15,776 nt of DNA from UBA7359 sp041689615 (GCA_041689615.1 JBDNFW010000060.1:1-15776), one strand, 5' to 3'; shown: positions 6,905 to 14,921, counted from the stretch's first letter. Notes: generated by a model from the letters alone, not told the origin. Numbers and translations: made by a program.

Positions 6905-7984
6905 TTAGCCACGTTCGACAAATTCCAAACGCTTATGCACACCGCACATTAATTCATAAGGAATAGTATCAGCATGTTGTGCAACTTCTTCGATAGGTAA
7001 TGACTCACCCCACAAAACAACGCGATCACCAATCTTTGCATCAGGCTGATTACGTAAATCAACGGTTAACATATCCATTGAAGCTCGACCGATTAATGAA
7101 CATCTCACTCCATTAACTAATATTGGTGTTCCTGATTTTGCATGCCTTGGAAAACCATCGCCGTATCCGGCAGCAACAACACCGACAGGCATATCTTCCG
7201 GACAATGCCAAGTTGCACCGTATCCAACAGAATCATTTTTTGATAAATGTTGAATTGAAATAATTTCAGACTCGAGAGTCATAACAGGTTTCAAACCGTG
7301 TTCACTGGCACGACCTTCTTTCATAGGAGAAACACCGTAAAGCATTAAACCAGGTCGAATCCAATCAACATGTGTTTCAGGAAAATTAATGATCGCTGCT
7401 GAATTAGCCATGGTTTTTTCATAATTGAGATCACCACAAAGTTGATTAAATAATTTTAATTGTTGTTGTGTTAATAAATTATTTTTTTCATACGCTACTG
7501 CAAAGTGAGTCATTAGTTTTGGAGATTGTTTTGCATTAGGACAATTTGATAATCGTTTTAATACATCGTTTACTTTATCTACAGGAACGCCTAACCGATG
7601 CATACCCGTATCAATTTTTAGCCACACCTGAAGTGGCTCATCAAGTGTTGCTTGTTCTAACATTTCCAATTGTGATTCGTGATGAATAACAATATCTAAC
7701 TGAAGTTCAACTATTCGAGATAGATCAATTGCTTTATGTGGACCTTCAAGTAAAACAATAGAGTTTGTAATTGCAGCTGCTCTTAATTCTTCGGCTTCTT
7801 CAAGACAGGCAACACCAAAAGCATCAGCGTTACTGAGTGTTTGTGCTGTTCTAACGATACCATGACCATAAGCATCAGCCTTAATGATAGCTATGACTTT
7901 TGAAGTTGGAGCAAGCTCCCGTACTCGTTGCAGATTGTGACTTAGAGCTTGTTTATCAATGACTACCCTTGATGGTCGTGTCAT
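6905..7984 (-). CDS. alr: Alanine racemase
   Basis: A PLP-dependent, fold-type-III alanine racemase of 359 residues (the usual size), which interconverts L- and D-alanine for peptidoglycan synthesis in the cytoplasm. The PLP lysine is K35 in IKADAYGHG. The second catalytic base is Y255 in VGYGATW. The substrate-region motif KIDTGMHRLG (123-132) contains the lysine that is carbamylated in many homologues, and the C-terminal beta domain is complete (RCSLIGRASMDMLTVD). Its ATG overlaps the dnaB stop codon in an ATGA arrangement at 7981-7984, indicating translational coupling to dnaB. Confidence 0.97.
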   Translation of the reverse strand: MTRPSRVVIDKQALSHNLQRVRELAPTSKVIAIIKADAYGHGIVRTAQTLSNADAFGVACLEEAEELRAAAITNSIVLLEGPHKAIDLSRIVELQLDIVIHHESQLEMLEQATLDEPLQVWLKIDTGMHRLGVPVDKVNDVLKRLSNCPNAKQSPKLMTHFAVAYEKNNLLTQQQLKLFNQLCGDLNYEKTMANSAAIINFPETHVDWIRPGLMLYGVSPMKEGRASEHGLKPVMTLESEIISIQHLSKNDSVGYGATWHCPEDMPVGVVAAGYGDGFPRHAKSGTPILVNGVRCSLIGRASMDMLTVDLRNQPDAKIGDRVVLWGESLPIEEVAQHADTIPYELMCGVHKRLEFVERG

Positions 7985-9384
7985 TCAGAAAATCCAGACG
8001 GAGAGTGTGCATAATCCTCTACATAATTCTCAAAGCGCGTGTATTGACCACGAAATGCCAGTTTAATTTTTCCTATTGGACCGTTTCGTTGTTTACTAAT
8101 AATAATTTCAGCCAATCCTTTATCGACGCTATCTTCATCATAAACTTCATCACGATAAATAAAGAGAATAACGTCAGCGTCTTGTTCTATCGCGCCTGAT
8201 TCACGTAAGTCTGACATGACCGGTCGTTTATCAGTTCGTGATTCCAGGCTTCGATTTAACTGAGATAATGCAATAACCGGAACTTTAAGTTCTTTCGCCA
8301 TTGCTTTTAAGGAACGTGAAATTTCAGAAATTTCTGTTGCACGGTTTTCAGTCGTTCCGGCAACTTGCATCAATTGTAAATAATCAACCACAACTAAATC
8401 GAGGCCGTGTTCACGCGATATACGACGGCAACGCGCTCTTAACTCAGATGGCGTCAATGCCGGAGTATCATCAATAAACATTTGTGATTCTTGCAAAATA
8501 CTGACTGCTGAAGTCAGTCTCGGCCAATCTTCATCTTCCAGTTTTCCGGTTCGGATCTTATGTTGATCAATGCGTCCTAATGAAGACATCATTCTCATTG
8601 CCAACTGTTCACCCGACATTTCCATACTAAAAATAGCCACACTATGTTTTCCCTTTATAGCTGCGTGCTCTGCAATATTTATAGCAAAAGCGGTCTTACC
8701 CATTGATGGACGGCCAGCAACAATAATCAAATCCGAACGTTGAAAACCGGCCGTTTTCATATCAAGGTCATCATAGCCGGTGGCAATACCGGTGATAGGA
8801 CTGTCCTTATGGAAAAGCTCATCTATTCTTTCCAAGGCACCTTTTAAATATTCTTTAATATCGTGGTAACTTTTTCTGCCATGGTTTTCTCTTTCTGCAA
8901 TTTCAAATACGGTTTGTTCTGCATATTCCAAAATCTGCTCACTACTACGTCCTTGTGGATTAAAAACGGTGTCGTTGATGTCAGAAGTTGCGGAAATTAA
9001 CTGTCTTAAAATGGAACGTTTACGGACGATATCAGCATAGGCACCGATATTATTTGCACTAGGTGTATTCTCGGCGAGTGCAGCAAGATTACGCATGCCA
9101 CCGGCTTCATCAAGCAACTGGTGATTTTCCAACCACTCAGCAACGGTAACAATATCGTAGGGTTCGCCCTCTTCACTAAGTTCGCTGATGGCACGGAAAA
9201 TAGTGCGGTGATCTTTGCGGTAAAAGTCTTCTTCACGAACTCGTTCGATGACTTTATCCCATGCTTCTTTATCGAGAAAGGCGCCGCCGAGAACAGCCTG
9301 TTCAGCTTCAATAGAATGTGGCGGTATTTTTAATGCTGCTGTTTCAGCATCATGTGAGAAGGATGTATGTACCGGTTCCTGCAT
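7981..9384 (-). CDS. dnaB: Replicative DNA helicase DnaB
   Basis: 467 residues from the chosen start. The N-terminal primase-interacting domain (residues about 20-125, PHSIEAEQAVLGG onward) and linker helix are followed by the RecA-like helicase domain with Walker A GRPSMGKT (224-231), Walker B VVVDYLQL (331-338) and the conserved SQLNRSLESR...RPVMSDLRESGAIEQDAD stretch. It unwinds duplex DNA ahead of the replication fork as a hexamer. I chose the ATG at 9382-9384, preceded by AGGGGA five bases away; an in-frame TTG at 9408 would add eight residues with no clear ribosome binding site. No intein is present; the helicase domain is uninterrupted. It lies 97 bases after rplI and overlaps alr. Confidence 0.97.
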   Translation of the reverse strand: MQEPVHTSFSHDAETAALKIPPHSIEAEQAVLGGAFLDKEAWDKVIERVREEDFYRKDHRTIFRAISELSEEGEPYDIVTVAEWLENHQLLDEAGGMRNLAALAENTPSANNIGAYADIVRKRSILRQLISATSDINDTVFNPQGRSSEQILEYAEQTVFEIAERENHGRKSYHDIKEYLKGALERIDELFHKDSPITGIATGYDDLDMKTAGFQRSDLIIVAGRPSMGKTAFAINIAEHAAIKGKHSVAIFSMEMSGEQLAMRMMSSLGRIDQHKIRTGKLEDEDWPRLTSAVSILQESQMFIDDTPALTPSELRARCRRISREHGLDLVVVDYLQLMQVAGTTENRATEISEISRSLKAMAKELKVPVIALSQLNRSLESRTDKRPVMSDLRESGAIEQDADVILFIYRDEVYDEDSVDKGLAEIIISKQRNGPIGKIKLAFRGQYTRFENYVEDYAHSPSGFSE

Positions 9385-9418
9385 CAAGTTCCCCTGAGTT
9401 GAATTCAACCCAATACAA

Positions 9419-9445
9419 CTAGATAGCCTGCTATAGGCTATCTGG
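9419..9445 (-). terminator. Hairpin between rplI and dnaB
   Basis: AGATAGCCT (9421-9429) and AGGCTATCT (9435-9443) form a perfect 9-bp stem with a 5-base GCTAT loop. The stem extends by a T-G and a C-G pair to 9419 and 9445. On the minus strand it is followed by AGTTGTATT rather than a clean T-run. It is best read as a partial terminator or RNA-processing hairpin that sets dnaB expression below that of the ribosomal-protein genes. Confidence 0.5.
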
Positions 9446-9481
9446 AAGACTAAATATTAATGCTGTCCGGTGTTCGGAAAA

Positions 9482-9940
9482 TCAGGAATTTTCTTCTTCC
9501 GCAACAACAATTACCTTAATTGTCGCAGTAACATCAGCATGAAGTTGAACATCTAACTCAATTTCGCCAATACTGCGAATAGGTCCGTCTGGTAGTCTTA
9601 TTTCATGTTTTTCCAGTAAAACACCAGATGCTGTCACCGCTTCTGCGATATCTGCTGTTCCAACTGAGCCAAATAATTTGCCCTCTTCACCTGCTTTACG
9701 AACAATAGAAACACTAACTTCATTCAACTTAGCAGCGCGTGTTGTTGCTTCAGCCGCAGCTTCTTGTTGTTGTTTTTCCAATTCAGCTCTACGAGCATCA
9801 AACTTGGCAACATTGTCGGCTGTAGCAGATACTGCTTTTCCACTAGGAATTAGATAATTTCTACCAAAACCAGGTTTAACGTCAACTCGATCGCCTAAAG
9901 CCCCAAGTTTATGCACTTTTTCAAGCAAAATAATTTCCAT
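9482..9940 (-). CDS. rplI: 50S ribosomal protein bL9
   Basis: 152 residues, close to the usual bL9 length. The N-terminal RNA-binding domain carries the family signature GDRVDVKPGFGRNYLIPSGKA (around 16-37), followed by the long exposed helix (about 42-75, DARRAELEKQQQEAAAEATTRAA) and the C-terminal domain (KLFGSVGTADIAEAV). It binds 23S rRNA at the base of the L1 stalk. The ATG has a GAGGT Shine-Dalgarno six bases upstream. It is 62 bases after the DUF2232 gene in the rpsF-rpsR-rplI operon. Confidence 0.98.
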   Translation of the reverse strand: MEIILLEKVHKLGALGDRVDVKPGFGRNYLIPSGKAVSATADNVAKFDARRAELEKQQQEAAAEATTRAAKLNEVSVSIVRKAGEEGKLFGSVGTADIAEAVTASGVLLEKHEIRLPDGPIRSIGEIELDVQLHADVTATIKVIVVAEEENS

Positions 9941-10002
9941 CAGACTACCTCAGTTCTTACACAATATGATAACAGATTTTTTTAATAAGCTCGTCTCTAG
10001 AT

Positions 10003-10953
10003 TCATTTTCCCGAGCCCTCTTTTTTCCGACGCCAATTAATATAAACGTCTGTCATACCCAGACAGGCAATAAGTAGCCCTATCTGCGGTATCAGTACTA
10101 ACAAGCAATACATCGACACAAGCCACGCTGTTGATAGCTTAAATTTATCAATATTTCGATGCACTGATGAGATGCCCTGTATCAAATACACGAACATCAA
10201 AATAACAGTGATATCCTTAAGCATATTCTGCCAAGGCTCACCAAGCGTAAAAACCAGCAGCATAATAATTGCACTTATGGGCAATACCGCTGGCGGTAAA
10301 CGCAGTGTATGAAACTCCTTTTGAAAACCACCCGGATTAAATAACCGGGATTGCCACCACCTTGCACACAATACAGTCAGGATAATATTCAACATCAAAG
10401 CCACAGCCATCATTGAATTTATCATTTCGGCACCTGATTTCAATATATCTTTATATTGATCAAGTCGCTCAGGTGCTACCGCTTCTTCAAGCATTAAATC
10501 AAACCACTGTTGCCACCAGTTAGTAACATCACCAATCGTGACATAGGCTGCAACAATCAGCGAAACTACAAGAAAACCAACAGTGCAAATAAATACACCT
10601 TGTTCTTTACTTAAACGTAGCGCCGTAGAAGCTAACCAGACAGGCAACCAAATAACCAACGCAAACGCTATACAAACTTGCTGCGGTAAATCCGCAACCG
10701 CAAAAAAAACATTTAACACCAACAAGCTTGCTATTAATGTTTGCAAACCTATCGCTGACCCTTTTCTAAGGGTAATTAAGGCAATCACTGATCCGCTAAT
10801 AAGATAAGCAAACGGTAGCATTAACATTGAAACAAGTGCGCTCAATGTTGTTGCGACTATGGCTTGAAATCTGCCACTCAGTATATAGTTGCCGATCAAT
10901 TCAGTTTTTACAGAAAACGCTTTGCAGACAATTTCGGTACCTTCAAAGCTCAT
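10003..10953 (-). CDS. DUF2232 (YybS-like) multi-pass membrane protein
   Basis: A 316-residue integral membrane protein with about eight or nine hydrophobic segments (roughly residues 30-58, 60-100, 118-142, 180-200, 220-243, 247-266 and 277-303) and a basic tail (NWRRKKEGSGK). A DUF2232 membrane protein between rpsR and rplI is a recurring gammaproteobacterial arrangement, for example in Pseudomonas, and that context is the main support for the family call. Its function is unknown; the genes around it suggest a housekeeping role, possibly as a small-molecule transporter component. The ATG at 10951-10953 has only a weak ribosome binding site, so the true start may differ slightly. Confidence 0.75.
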   Translation of the reverse strand: MSFEGTEIVCKAFSVKTELIGNYILSGRFQAIVATTLSALVSMLMLPFAYLISGSVIALITLRKGSAIGLQTLIASLLVLNVFFAVADLPQQVCIAFALVIWLPVWLASTALRLSKEQGVFICTVGFLVVSLIVAAYVTIGDVTNWWQQWFDLMLEEAVAPERLDQYKDILKSGAEMINSMMAVALMLNIILTVLCARWWQSRLFNPGGFQKEFHTLRLPPAVLPISAIIMLLVFTLGEPWQNMLKDITVILMFVYLIQGISSVHRNIDKFKLSTAWLVSMYCLLVLIPQIGLLIACLGMTDVYINWRRKKEGSGK

Positions 10954-10986
10954 CCCAAAAGATGAACTAGACCTTAATAGATCAGA

Positions 10987-11211
10987 TTAATGCGCGTCAC
11001 AGTAAGGAATCAAAGCGAGAAAACGTGCACGCTTGATTGCTGTTGATAACTGTCTTTGATAACGGGCATTGGTTCCTGAAATACGACTAGGAACAATTTT
11101 TCCTGATTCAGAAACATAATTCTTTAGTGTATTGATATCTTTATAATCAATCTCAATAACACCGTCTGCGGTAAAACGACAAAATCTTTTACGTTTGAAA
11201 TAACGAGCCAT
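10987..11211 (-). CDS. rpsR: 30S ribosomal protein bS18
   Basis: 74 residues, full length. The sequence ARYFKRKRFCRFTADG...IDYKDINTLKNYVSESGKI, then SRISGTNARYQRQLSTAIKRARFLALIPY, is the S18 signature. bS18 pairs with bS6 on the platform of the small subunit, and the two genes are adjacent here (14-base gap). An AGAGAGGA ribosome binding site precedes the ATG. Confidence 0.99.
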   Translation of the reverse strand: MARYFKRKRFCRFTADGVIEIDYKDINTLKNYVSESGKIVPSRISGTNARYQRQLSTAIKRARFLALIPYCDAH

Positions 11212-11225
11212 TTTATAATCCTCTC

Positions 11226-11717
11226 TTATTTTACAGCTGCAGGAGTTTCAGATGCTTCATCTGATTCCTTAGCAGGTTCTTCAGCAGCTTCAGCTGCGAC
11301 TGGTTCTGGTGCAGCTTCAGCTGCGACTGGTGCGGCTTCTACAGCAACTGCTGGCTTAGCTTCTTCAGTAGCTCTTGGAGCTGATTTAGCTTCTTCTTCC
11401 TTGATTTTGATCAAAGGAGAATCGCCTGTCACTGCTTCGTCTTTTTTAACAACCAGATTACGAATAACCGCATCGTTATAACGAAATGCATCGGTTAGTT
11501 CTTTTAAAGTGTTGGCATCACACATTATGTTCATAAGAACATAATGTGCTTTATGGATTTTGTTGATTGGATAAGCCAGAAGTCGGCGTCCCCAGTCTTC
11601 AAGACGGTGAATGCTACCTTCGCTGCCGGTAATCATTTCTTTGTAGCGATCAATCATCGCAGGGACTTGTTCGCTCTGGTCAGGATGAACCAGAAATACG
11701 ATTTCGTAATGTCGCAT
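11226..11717 (-). CDS. rpsF: 30S ribosomal protein bS6 with extended acidic/Ala-rich tail
   Basis: 163 residues. Residues 1-97 are the canonical S6 fold (MRHYEIVFLVHPDQSEQV, DWGRRLLAYPINKIHKAHYVLMNI). From about residue 105 a long low-complexity tail follows, rich in Ala, Glu and Pro. It is longer than the short Glu-rich tail of E. coli S6, the site that RimK glutamylates. I chose the ATG at 11715-11717, preceded by AGAGGAAATATA; an upstream in-frame start at 11765 would add 16 residues that lack any S6 similarity. The tail is encoded partly by a perfect 21-bp direct repeat (11284-11304 and 11311-11331). Confidence 0.98.
   Translation of the reverse strand: MRHYEIVFLVHPDQSEQVPAMIDRYKEMITGSEGSIHRLEDWGRRLLAYPINKIHKAHYVLMNIMCDANTLKELTDAFRYNDAVIRNLVVKKDEAVTGDSPLIKIKEEEAKSAPRATEEAKPAVAVEAAPVAAEAAPEPVAAEAAEEPAKESDEASETPAAVK
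11284..11331 (-). repeat. Perfect 21-bp direct repeat within the rpsF tail
   Basis: The 21 bases at 11284-11304 recur exactly at 11311-11331, a 27-base (nine-codon) period, encoding repeated Ala/Glu/Pro/Val units of the S6 tail. The period keeps frame, so copy number could vary by slippage without breaking the gene. Confidence 0.8.
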
Positions 11718-11738
11718 TATATTTCCTCTAGGTTTGTA

Positions 11739-11763
11739 GCCTCCCCATATTTCAGAGTGAGGC
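11739..11763 (-). promoter_or_regulatory. Possible leader hairpin in the rpsF 5' UTR
   Basis: GCCTC (11739-11743) and GAGGC (11759-11763) can pair within the predicted rpsF leader. In many bacteria an S6:S18 complex represses this operon by binding a leader stem-loop. I do not see the characteristic CCG bulge clearly, so assignment to that motif is tentative. Confidence 0.3.
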
Positions 11764-11780
11764 AAGGATAAAGTGGCGCG

Positions 11781-11809
11781 ATTCTAATGGATTGAAATGC
11801 TTACTGCAA
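11781..11809 (-). promoter_or_regulatory. Promoter of the rpsF-rpsR-DUF2232-rplI operon
   Basis: Read on the minus strand, TTGCAG (11804-11809) and TAGAAT (11781-11786) are separated by exactly 17 bases. They are followed by a GC-rich discriminator CGCGCC before the likely start near 11774. GC-rich discriminators are typical of stringently controlled ribosomal promoters. The predicted leader is about 55 bases. Confidence 0.65.
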
Positions 11810-11891
11810 CGCGTCATCGGACTAAAATTGCAAAAATAGCGGTAAAAGTATTCGAAAAGTAGATTTCCAGTAAATTTACGAAAAGATTGAG

Positions 11892-12644
11892 CTATTTAGC
11901 CTGTCTCTGGCGGATAACCTCATACAAAATAACGCCTGTGGCGACAGATACGTTCAGGCTTTCTATCTTCCCCAAAATCGGTAATGAAGCGACATAATCA
12001 CATTCATTCAGCACTGATTTCCTCATACCCTTGCCTTCACCACCCATAATAATGGCTGTCGGGACTTTCAGGTTCATGTCAAAAAGTGATTGTTCAGCAT
12101 CGCCATCCGCACCGACAACCCAGGCTCCTGATTCTTTTATCTTCTTTATCGCACGAACCAGATTCACAACGGAAACCACGGTTACATTTTCAACCGCACC
12201 ACTGGCAACTTTTCGGACGGTTTCATTAATACTGGCCGCACGATCTTTCGGAATAATAATAGCAGTGACACCAGTTGCATCGGCAGTACGAATACAAGCA
12301 CCTAAATTATGAGGGTCTTGTACTGAGTCGAGAATTAAATATAAGGGGTTATTATCTTTATTAAGCTCCAATATATTATCAAGGTCGTTATCTGTTTTTT
12401 TCTTGGCCGGTTTAACTTCAATAATAACGCCCTGATGATTCTGATTCTTTGTCATTCGACTCATCGCCGCTCTTGGCGTAGTTTGAACGGACAAGCCCAA
12501 CTTATTAACTTCATCATGAATAGCACTTACCGATTCAGAATTAATCGCTTCTTGTATCCAGACATTAAGAATTCTGTCAGGGGAAGTTTCTAACATCTCT
12601 TTAACGGCATGTAGCCCAAATATTTGTTCTGTTCGTCTAGCCAT
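11892..12644 (-). CDS. rlmB: 23S rRNA (guanosine-2251-2'-O) methyltransferase RlmB
   Basis: A 250-residue SpoU-family (SPOUT) enzyme that methylates the ribose of G2251 in the 23S peptidyl-transferase P loop using S-adenosylmethionine. The N-terminal substrate-binding domain (1-80) begins FGLHAVKEML. The trefoil-knot motifs are N113-LGACIR-R119-type motif 1, MGGEGKGM (200-207) and IESLNVSVATG (228-238). The ATG at 12642-12644 lies inside the last codons of rnr, overlapping by eight bases, so translation is probably coupled; an in-frame TTG six bases earlier is less likely. It is followed by a 174-base spacer carrying the rpsF promoter. Confidence 0.97.
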   Translation of the reverse strand: MARRTEQIFGLHAVKEMLETSPDRILNVWIQEAINSESVSAIHDEVNKLGLSVQTTPRAAMSRMTKNQNHQGVIIEVKPAKKKTDNDLDNILELNKDNNPLYLILDSVQDPHNLGACIRTADATGVTAIIIPKDRAASINETVRKVASGAVENVTVVSVVNLVRAIKKIKESGAWVVGADGDAEQSLFDMNLKVPTAIIMGGEGKGMRKSVLNECDYVASLPILGKIESLNVSVATGVILYEVIRQRQAK

Positions 12645-14796
12645 TTTCAATTAACTCAAAATCTATTTTTCGTTCATCCATATCAACCCTTGTCAGCAGT
12701 ACCTTTAACCTCTGACCTAGTTTAAATACTTTTCCACCGCGTTCACCACGTAAGGTGTGTGTAATAGCATCGTGATGATAATAGTCTACTGGCAAATTAC
12801 TAATGTGAATCAAACCTTCAATATAAATATCATCTAGTACAACAAACAAACCAAATGCAGTAACCGAACTCACTATACCTTCAAACGTTTGACCGACCTT
12901 ATCTTCCATATAAGCACATTTAAGACGCTGAATAGCATCGCGTGACGCTTCTTCGGCACGGCGTTCTGTCATTGAACAATGTTCAGCCAATTCAAGCACG
13001 GCTTGTTTAGAATATTCAAATGTTTCTGCAGTGTTACCGGTAATAATATGTTCTATGGCTCGATGCACCATCAAATCAGGATAACGTCTTATCGGTGAGG
13101 TAAAGTGTGCGTAAGTTGGAAAGCCTAAACCAAAATGTCCTTCGTTTATCATGCTATAGGCTGCCAACGGCATGCTACGTAATAAAATAGTTTCCAACAT
13201 CGGTGCATCTTCACGTTGTCGGATCACTTTCATTAGTATCGCATAATCTTTTGACGTCGGTTCTTCGCCGCCACCTAAAGACAAACCAATTTGAGATAAT
13301 AATGAGCGTACATTTTCTAGTTTCTCAATCTTGGGAGTTTCGTGAATACGATACAGTCCAGAAATCTCATGCTTTTGTAAAAACTCACCGGCAGCAACAT
13401 TGGCAGACAACATCATTTCTTCAATTAAACGATGCGCTTCATTTCGTTCTACCTGATGTATCGCTTCAATATGGCCTTCATCATTAAATTCAAACCGCGC
13501 TTCCATAGAAGAGAAATCAATCAAGCCTGCTTTCTTTCGCTCTTCATGTAGAAGTTGATAAAGCTGAAACAAATCATCTAAGTGAGTAACTAATTCACCA
13601 CGTTTATTTCTCGCATCATTATCCTTATCAACAACAATCGATTGCATTTCATCATACGTTAATCGTGCCGCTGATTTAATAATACCTTTGAAAAATGAAG
13701 AACGTTTAACTTTACCTTTTACATCAATATTTAATTCGCAAACCAAGCTATAACGATCAACTTCAGGCTTAAGCGAACACAAACCATTCGATAATATTTC
13801 CGGCAACATTGGAATAACACGATCAGGAAAATAAACTGAGGTTCCTCGTGAACGAGCTTCACTATCCAGAACTGTTTTGTTTTTTACATAATGTGATACA
13901 TCGGCAATAGCTACTAACAAACACCAACCATTACCTTCTTTTTCACAATAAACCGCATCATCAAAATCACGCGCATCCGCACCATCGATAGTCACTAAAG
14001 GAATATCACGAATATCTTTTCTATTTTCTAGATCATCTAAAACAATTTTATCAGTTAAATCTTTAATCTCTTTTTCTAAAGCATCTGGCCATTCAAACGG
14101 TAATTCATAACTACGAATAGCAATATCAACTGCCATACTGCCTTCAAGTCCATCACCAATCACATTCAGAACTTTGCCGATAGCTTGTCGGTGTTTTTCC
14201 GGTTGATGAATAATTTCCATCACAACAAACTGCCCGTGTTTGGCTTTATTTTTTTTATCAGGAGGAATCAAGAAATCCTGATTGATGCGTTTATTATCCG
14301 GTACAACATAAGCGACACCTTTGTCATCATAAAAACGTCCCACTAATTGATGATTCGCTCGTTCTATGACTTCAACAAGTGATCCTTCTCGTTTTCCTTT
14401 TTTATCAACACTAACTTCTCGAACCAAAACACGATCACCATTTAAGATAGTTCGCATTTGTTTTGCTGAAAGAAATAAATCTTTGCCACCTTCATCTGGT
14501 ACAACAAAACCGTAACCATCAGGATGACCAATAACGCGCCCTTTAATCAAATCCATCTTCTCAATCAAACCGTAACTGCCACGGCGATTACGAATTAATT
14601 GTCCATCACGCGTCATAGCTTTAAGGCGACGACCTAATGCTCGGCGGATTTCAGGATCACGGATAATAAAAGCTTCTGCCAATTGCTTACGAGCCAGTGG
14701 ACGCCCTGCTTCACGTAGAGATGCCATAATGGCATCACGTTCCGGTAATTCGAATTTCCTCTTTGAGGTTGGTTCTGTTTTATCTTTTTTAGTCAT
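12637..14796 (-). CDS. rnr: Ribonuclease R (3'-5' exoribonuclease)
   Basis: 719 residues. The order is an N-terminal winged helix (about 18-75, PERDAIMASLREAGRPL), cold-shock/OB domains (about 80-220, DGYGFVVPDEGGKDLFL), the RNB catalytic domain (about 255-590) with the metal-binding motif DARDFDD at 274-280, and a C-terminal S1 domain (about 640-715, FEGIVSSVTAFGLFVVL). It degrades structured RNA processively and takes part in rRNA quality control. E. coli RNase R is 813 residues with a basic C-terminal tail; here the protein stops right after the S1 domain, so that tail is absent. It heads the rnr-rlmB pair. Confidence 0.97.
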   Translation of the reverse strand: MTKKDKTEPTSKRKFELPERDAIMASLREAGRPLARKQLAEAFIIRDPEIRRALGRRLKAMTRDGQLIRNRRGSYGLIEKMDLIKGRVIGHPDGYGFVVPDEGGKDLFLSAKQMRTILNGDRVLVREVSVDKKGKREGSLVEVIERANHQLVGRFYDDKGVAYVVPDNKRINQDFLIPPDKKNKAKHGQFVVMEIIHQPEKHRQAIGKVLNVIGDGLEGSMAVDIAIRSYELPFEWPDALEKEIKDLTDKIVLDDLENRKDIRDIPLVTIDGADARDFDDAVYCEKEGNGWCLLVAIADVSHYVKNKTVLDSEARSRGTSVYFPDRVIPMLPEILSNGLCSLKPEVDRYSLVCELNIDVKGKVKRSSFFKGIIKSAARLTYDEMQSIVVDKDNDARNKRGELVTHLDDLFQLYQLLHEERKKAGLIDFSSMEARFEFNDEGHIEAIHQVERNEAHRLIEEMMLSANVAAGEFLQKHEISGLYRIHETPKIEKLENVRSLLSQIGLSLGGGEEPTSKDYAILMKVIRQREDAPMLETILLRSMPLAAYSMINEGHFGLGFPTYAHFTSPIRRYPDLMVHRAIEHIITGNTAETFEYSKQAVLELAEHCSMTERRAEEASRDAIQRLKCAYMEDKVGQTFEGIVSSVTAFGLFVVLDDIYIEGLIHISNLPVDYYHHDAITHTLRGERGGKVFKLGQRLKVLLTRVDMDERKIDFELIENG

Positions 14797-14811
14797 CTGT
14801 TCTCAGATTGA

Positions 14812-14840
14812 TTGACAATATTTTGGGGGCTAGTTACAGT
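14812..14840 (+). promoter_or_regulatory. Stable-RNA-type promoter reading toward the tRNA-Leu fragment
   Basis: A consensus TTGACA (14812-14817) and TACAGT (14835-14840) are 17 bases apart. A GC-rich discriminator CCGCG follows, placing the start near 14847. This is the layout of tRNA and rRNA promoters, and the tRNA-Leu-like sequence begins about 26 bases downstream. It overlaps the rnr 5' UTR in the opposite direction. Confidence 0.6.
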
Positions 14841-14860
14841 CCGCGATTCTTAGTTTTTGC

Positions 14861-14869
14861 ATTATAACA
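14861..14869 (-). promoter_or_regulatory. Extended -10 element, probable rnr promoter
   Basis: On the minus strand TGTTATAAT is a perfect extended -10 (TGn plus TATAAT), giving a start near 14854 and a leader of about 57 bases for rnr. The corresponding -35 position (14884-14889) reads ATTCCG, with no consensus, as is usual for extended -10 promoters. It sits only about 20 bases from the insertion-element junction. Confidence 0.5.
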
Positions 14870-14872
14870 CAT

Positions 14873-14888
14873 GCCCAAGTGGCGGAAT
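14873..14888 (+). pseudogene. Truncated tRNA-Leu gene (5' 16 bases)
   Basis: GCCCAAGTGGCGGAAT matches the 5' end of bacterial tRNA-Leu: the acceptor strand GCCCAAG, TG at positions 8-9, and the start of the D arm GCGGAAT. The expected continuation TGGTAGACGC is absent; the sequence switches to GATGGGCAC and then IS110-associated DNA, so the gene is broken in the D loop. A stable-RNA promoter lies correctly upstream, and a tRNA-Leu gene next to rnr is known in Pseudomonas. TGGGCAC at 14891-14897 resembles the 3' acceptor strand, so an internal deletion is an alternative to simple interruption. Confidence 0.65.
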
Positions 14889-14921
14889 GATGGGCACGAC
14901 TACATGGATAATGGTATGAAC

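Noticed and set aside
9385..9408. TTG start eight codons upstream for DnaB
   Set aside because: The internal ATG has a clear AGGGGA Shine-Dalgarno and the TTG does not.
11718..11765. 16-residue N-terminal extension of ribosomal protein S6
   Set aside because: The ATG at 11715-11717 has a good ribosome binding site and gives the canonical MRHYEIVFLV start; the extension would cover the leader region.
13203..13487. 94-codon plus-strand ORF antisense to rnr
   Set aside because: It lies entirely across the conserved RNB domain and its translation resembles no protein; it is a shadow frame.
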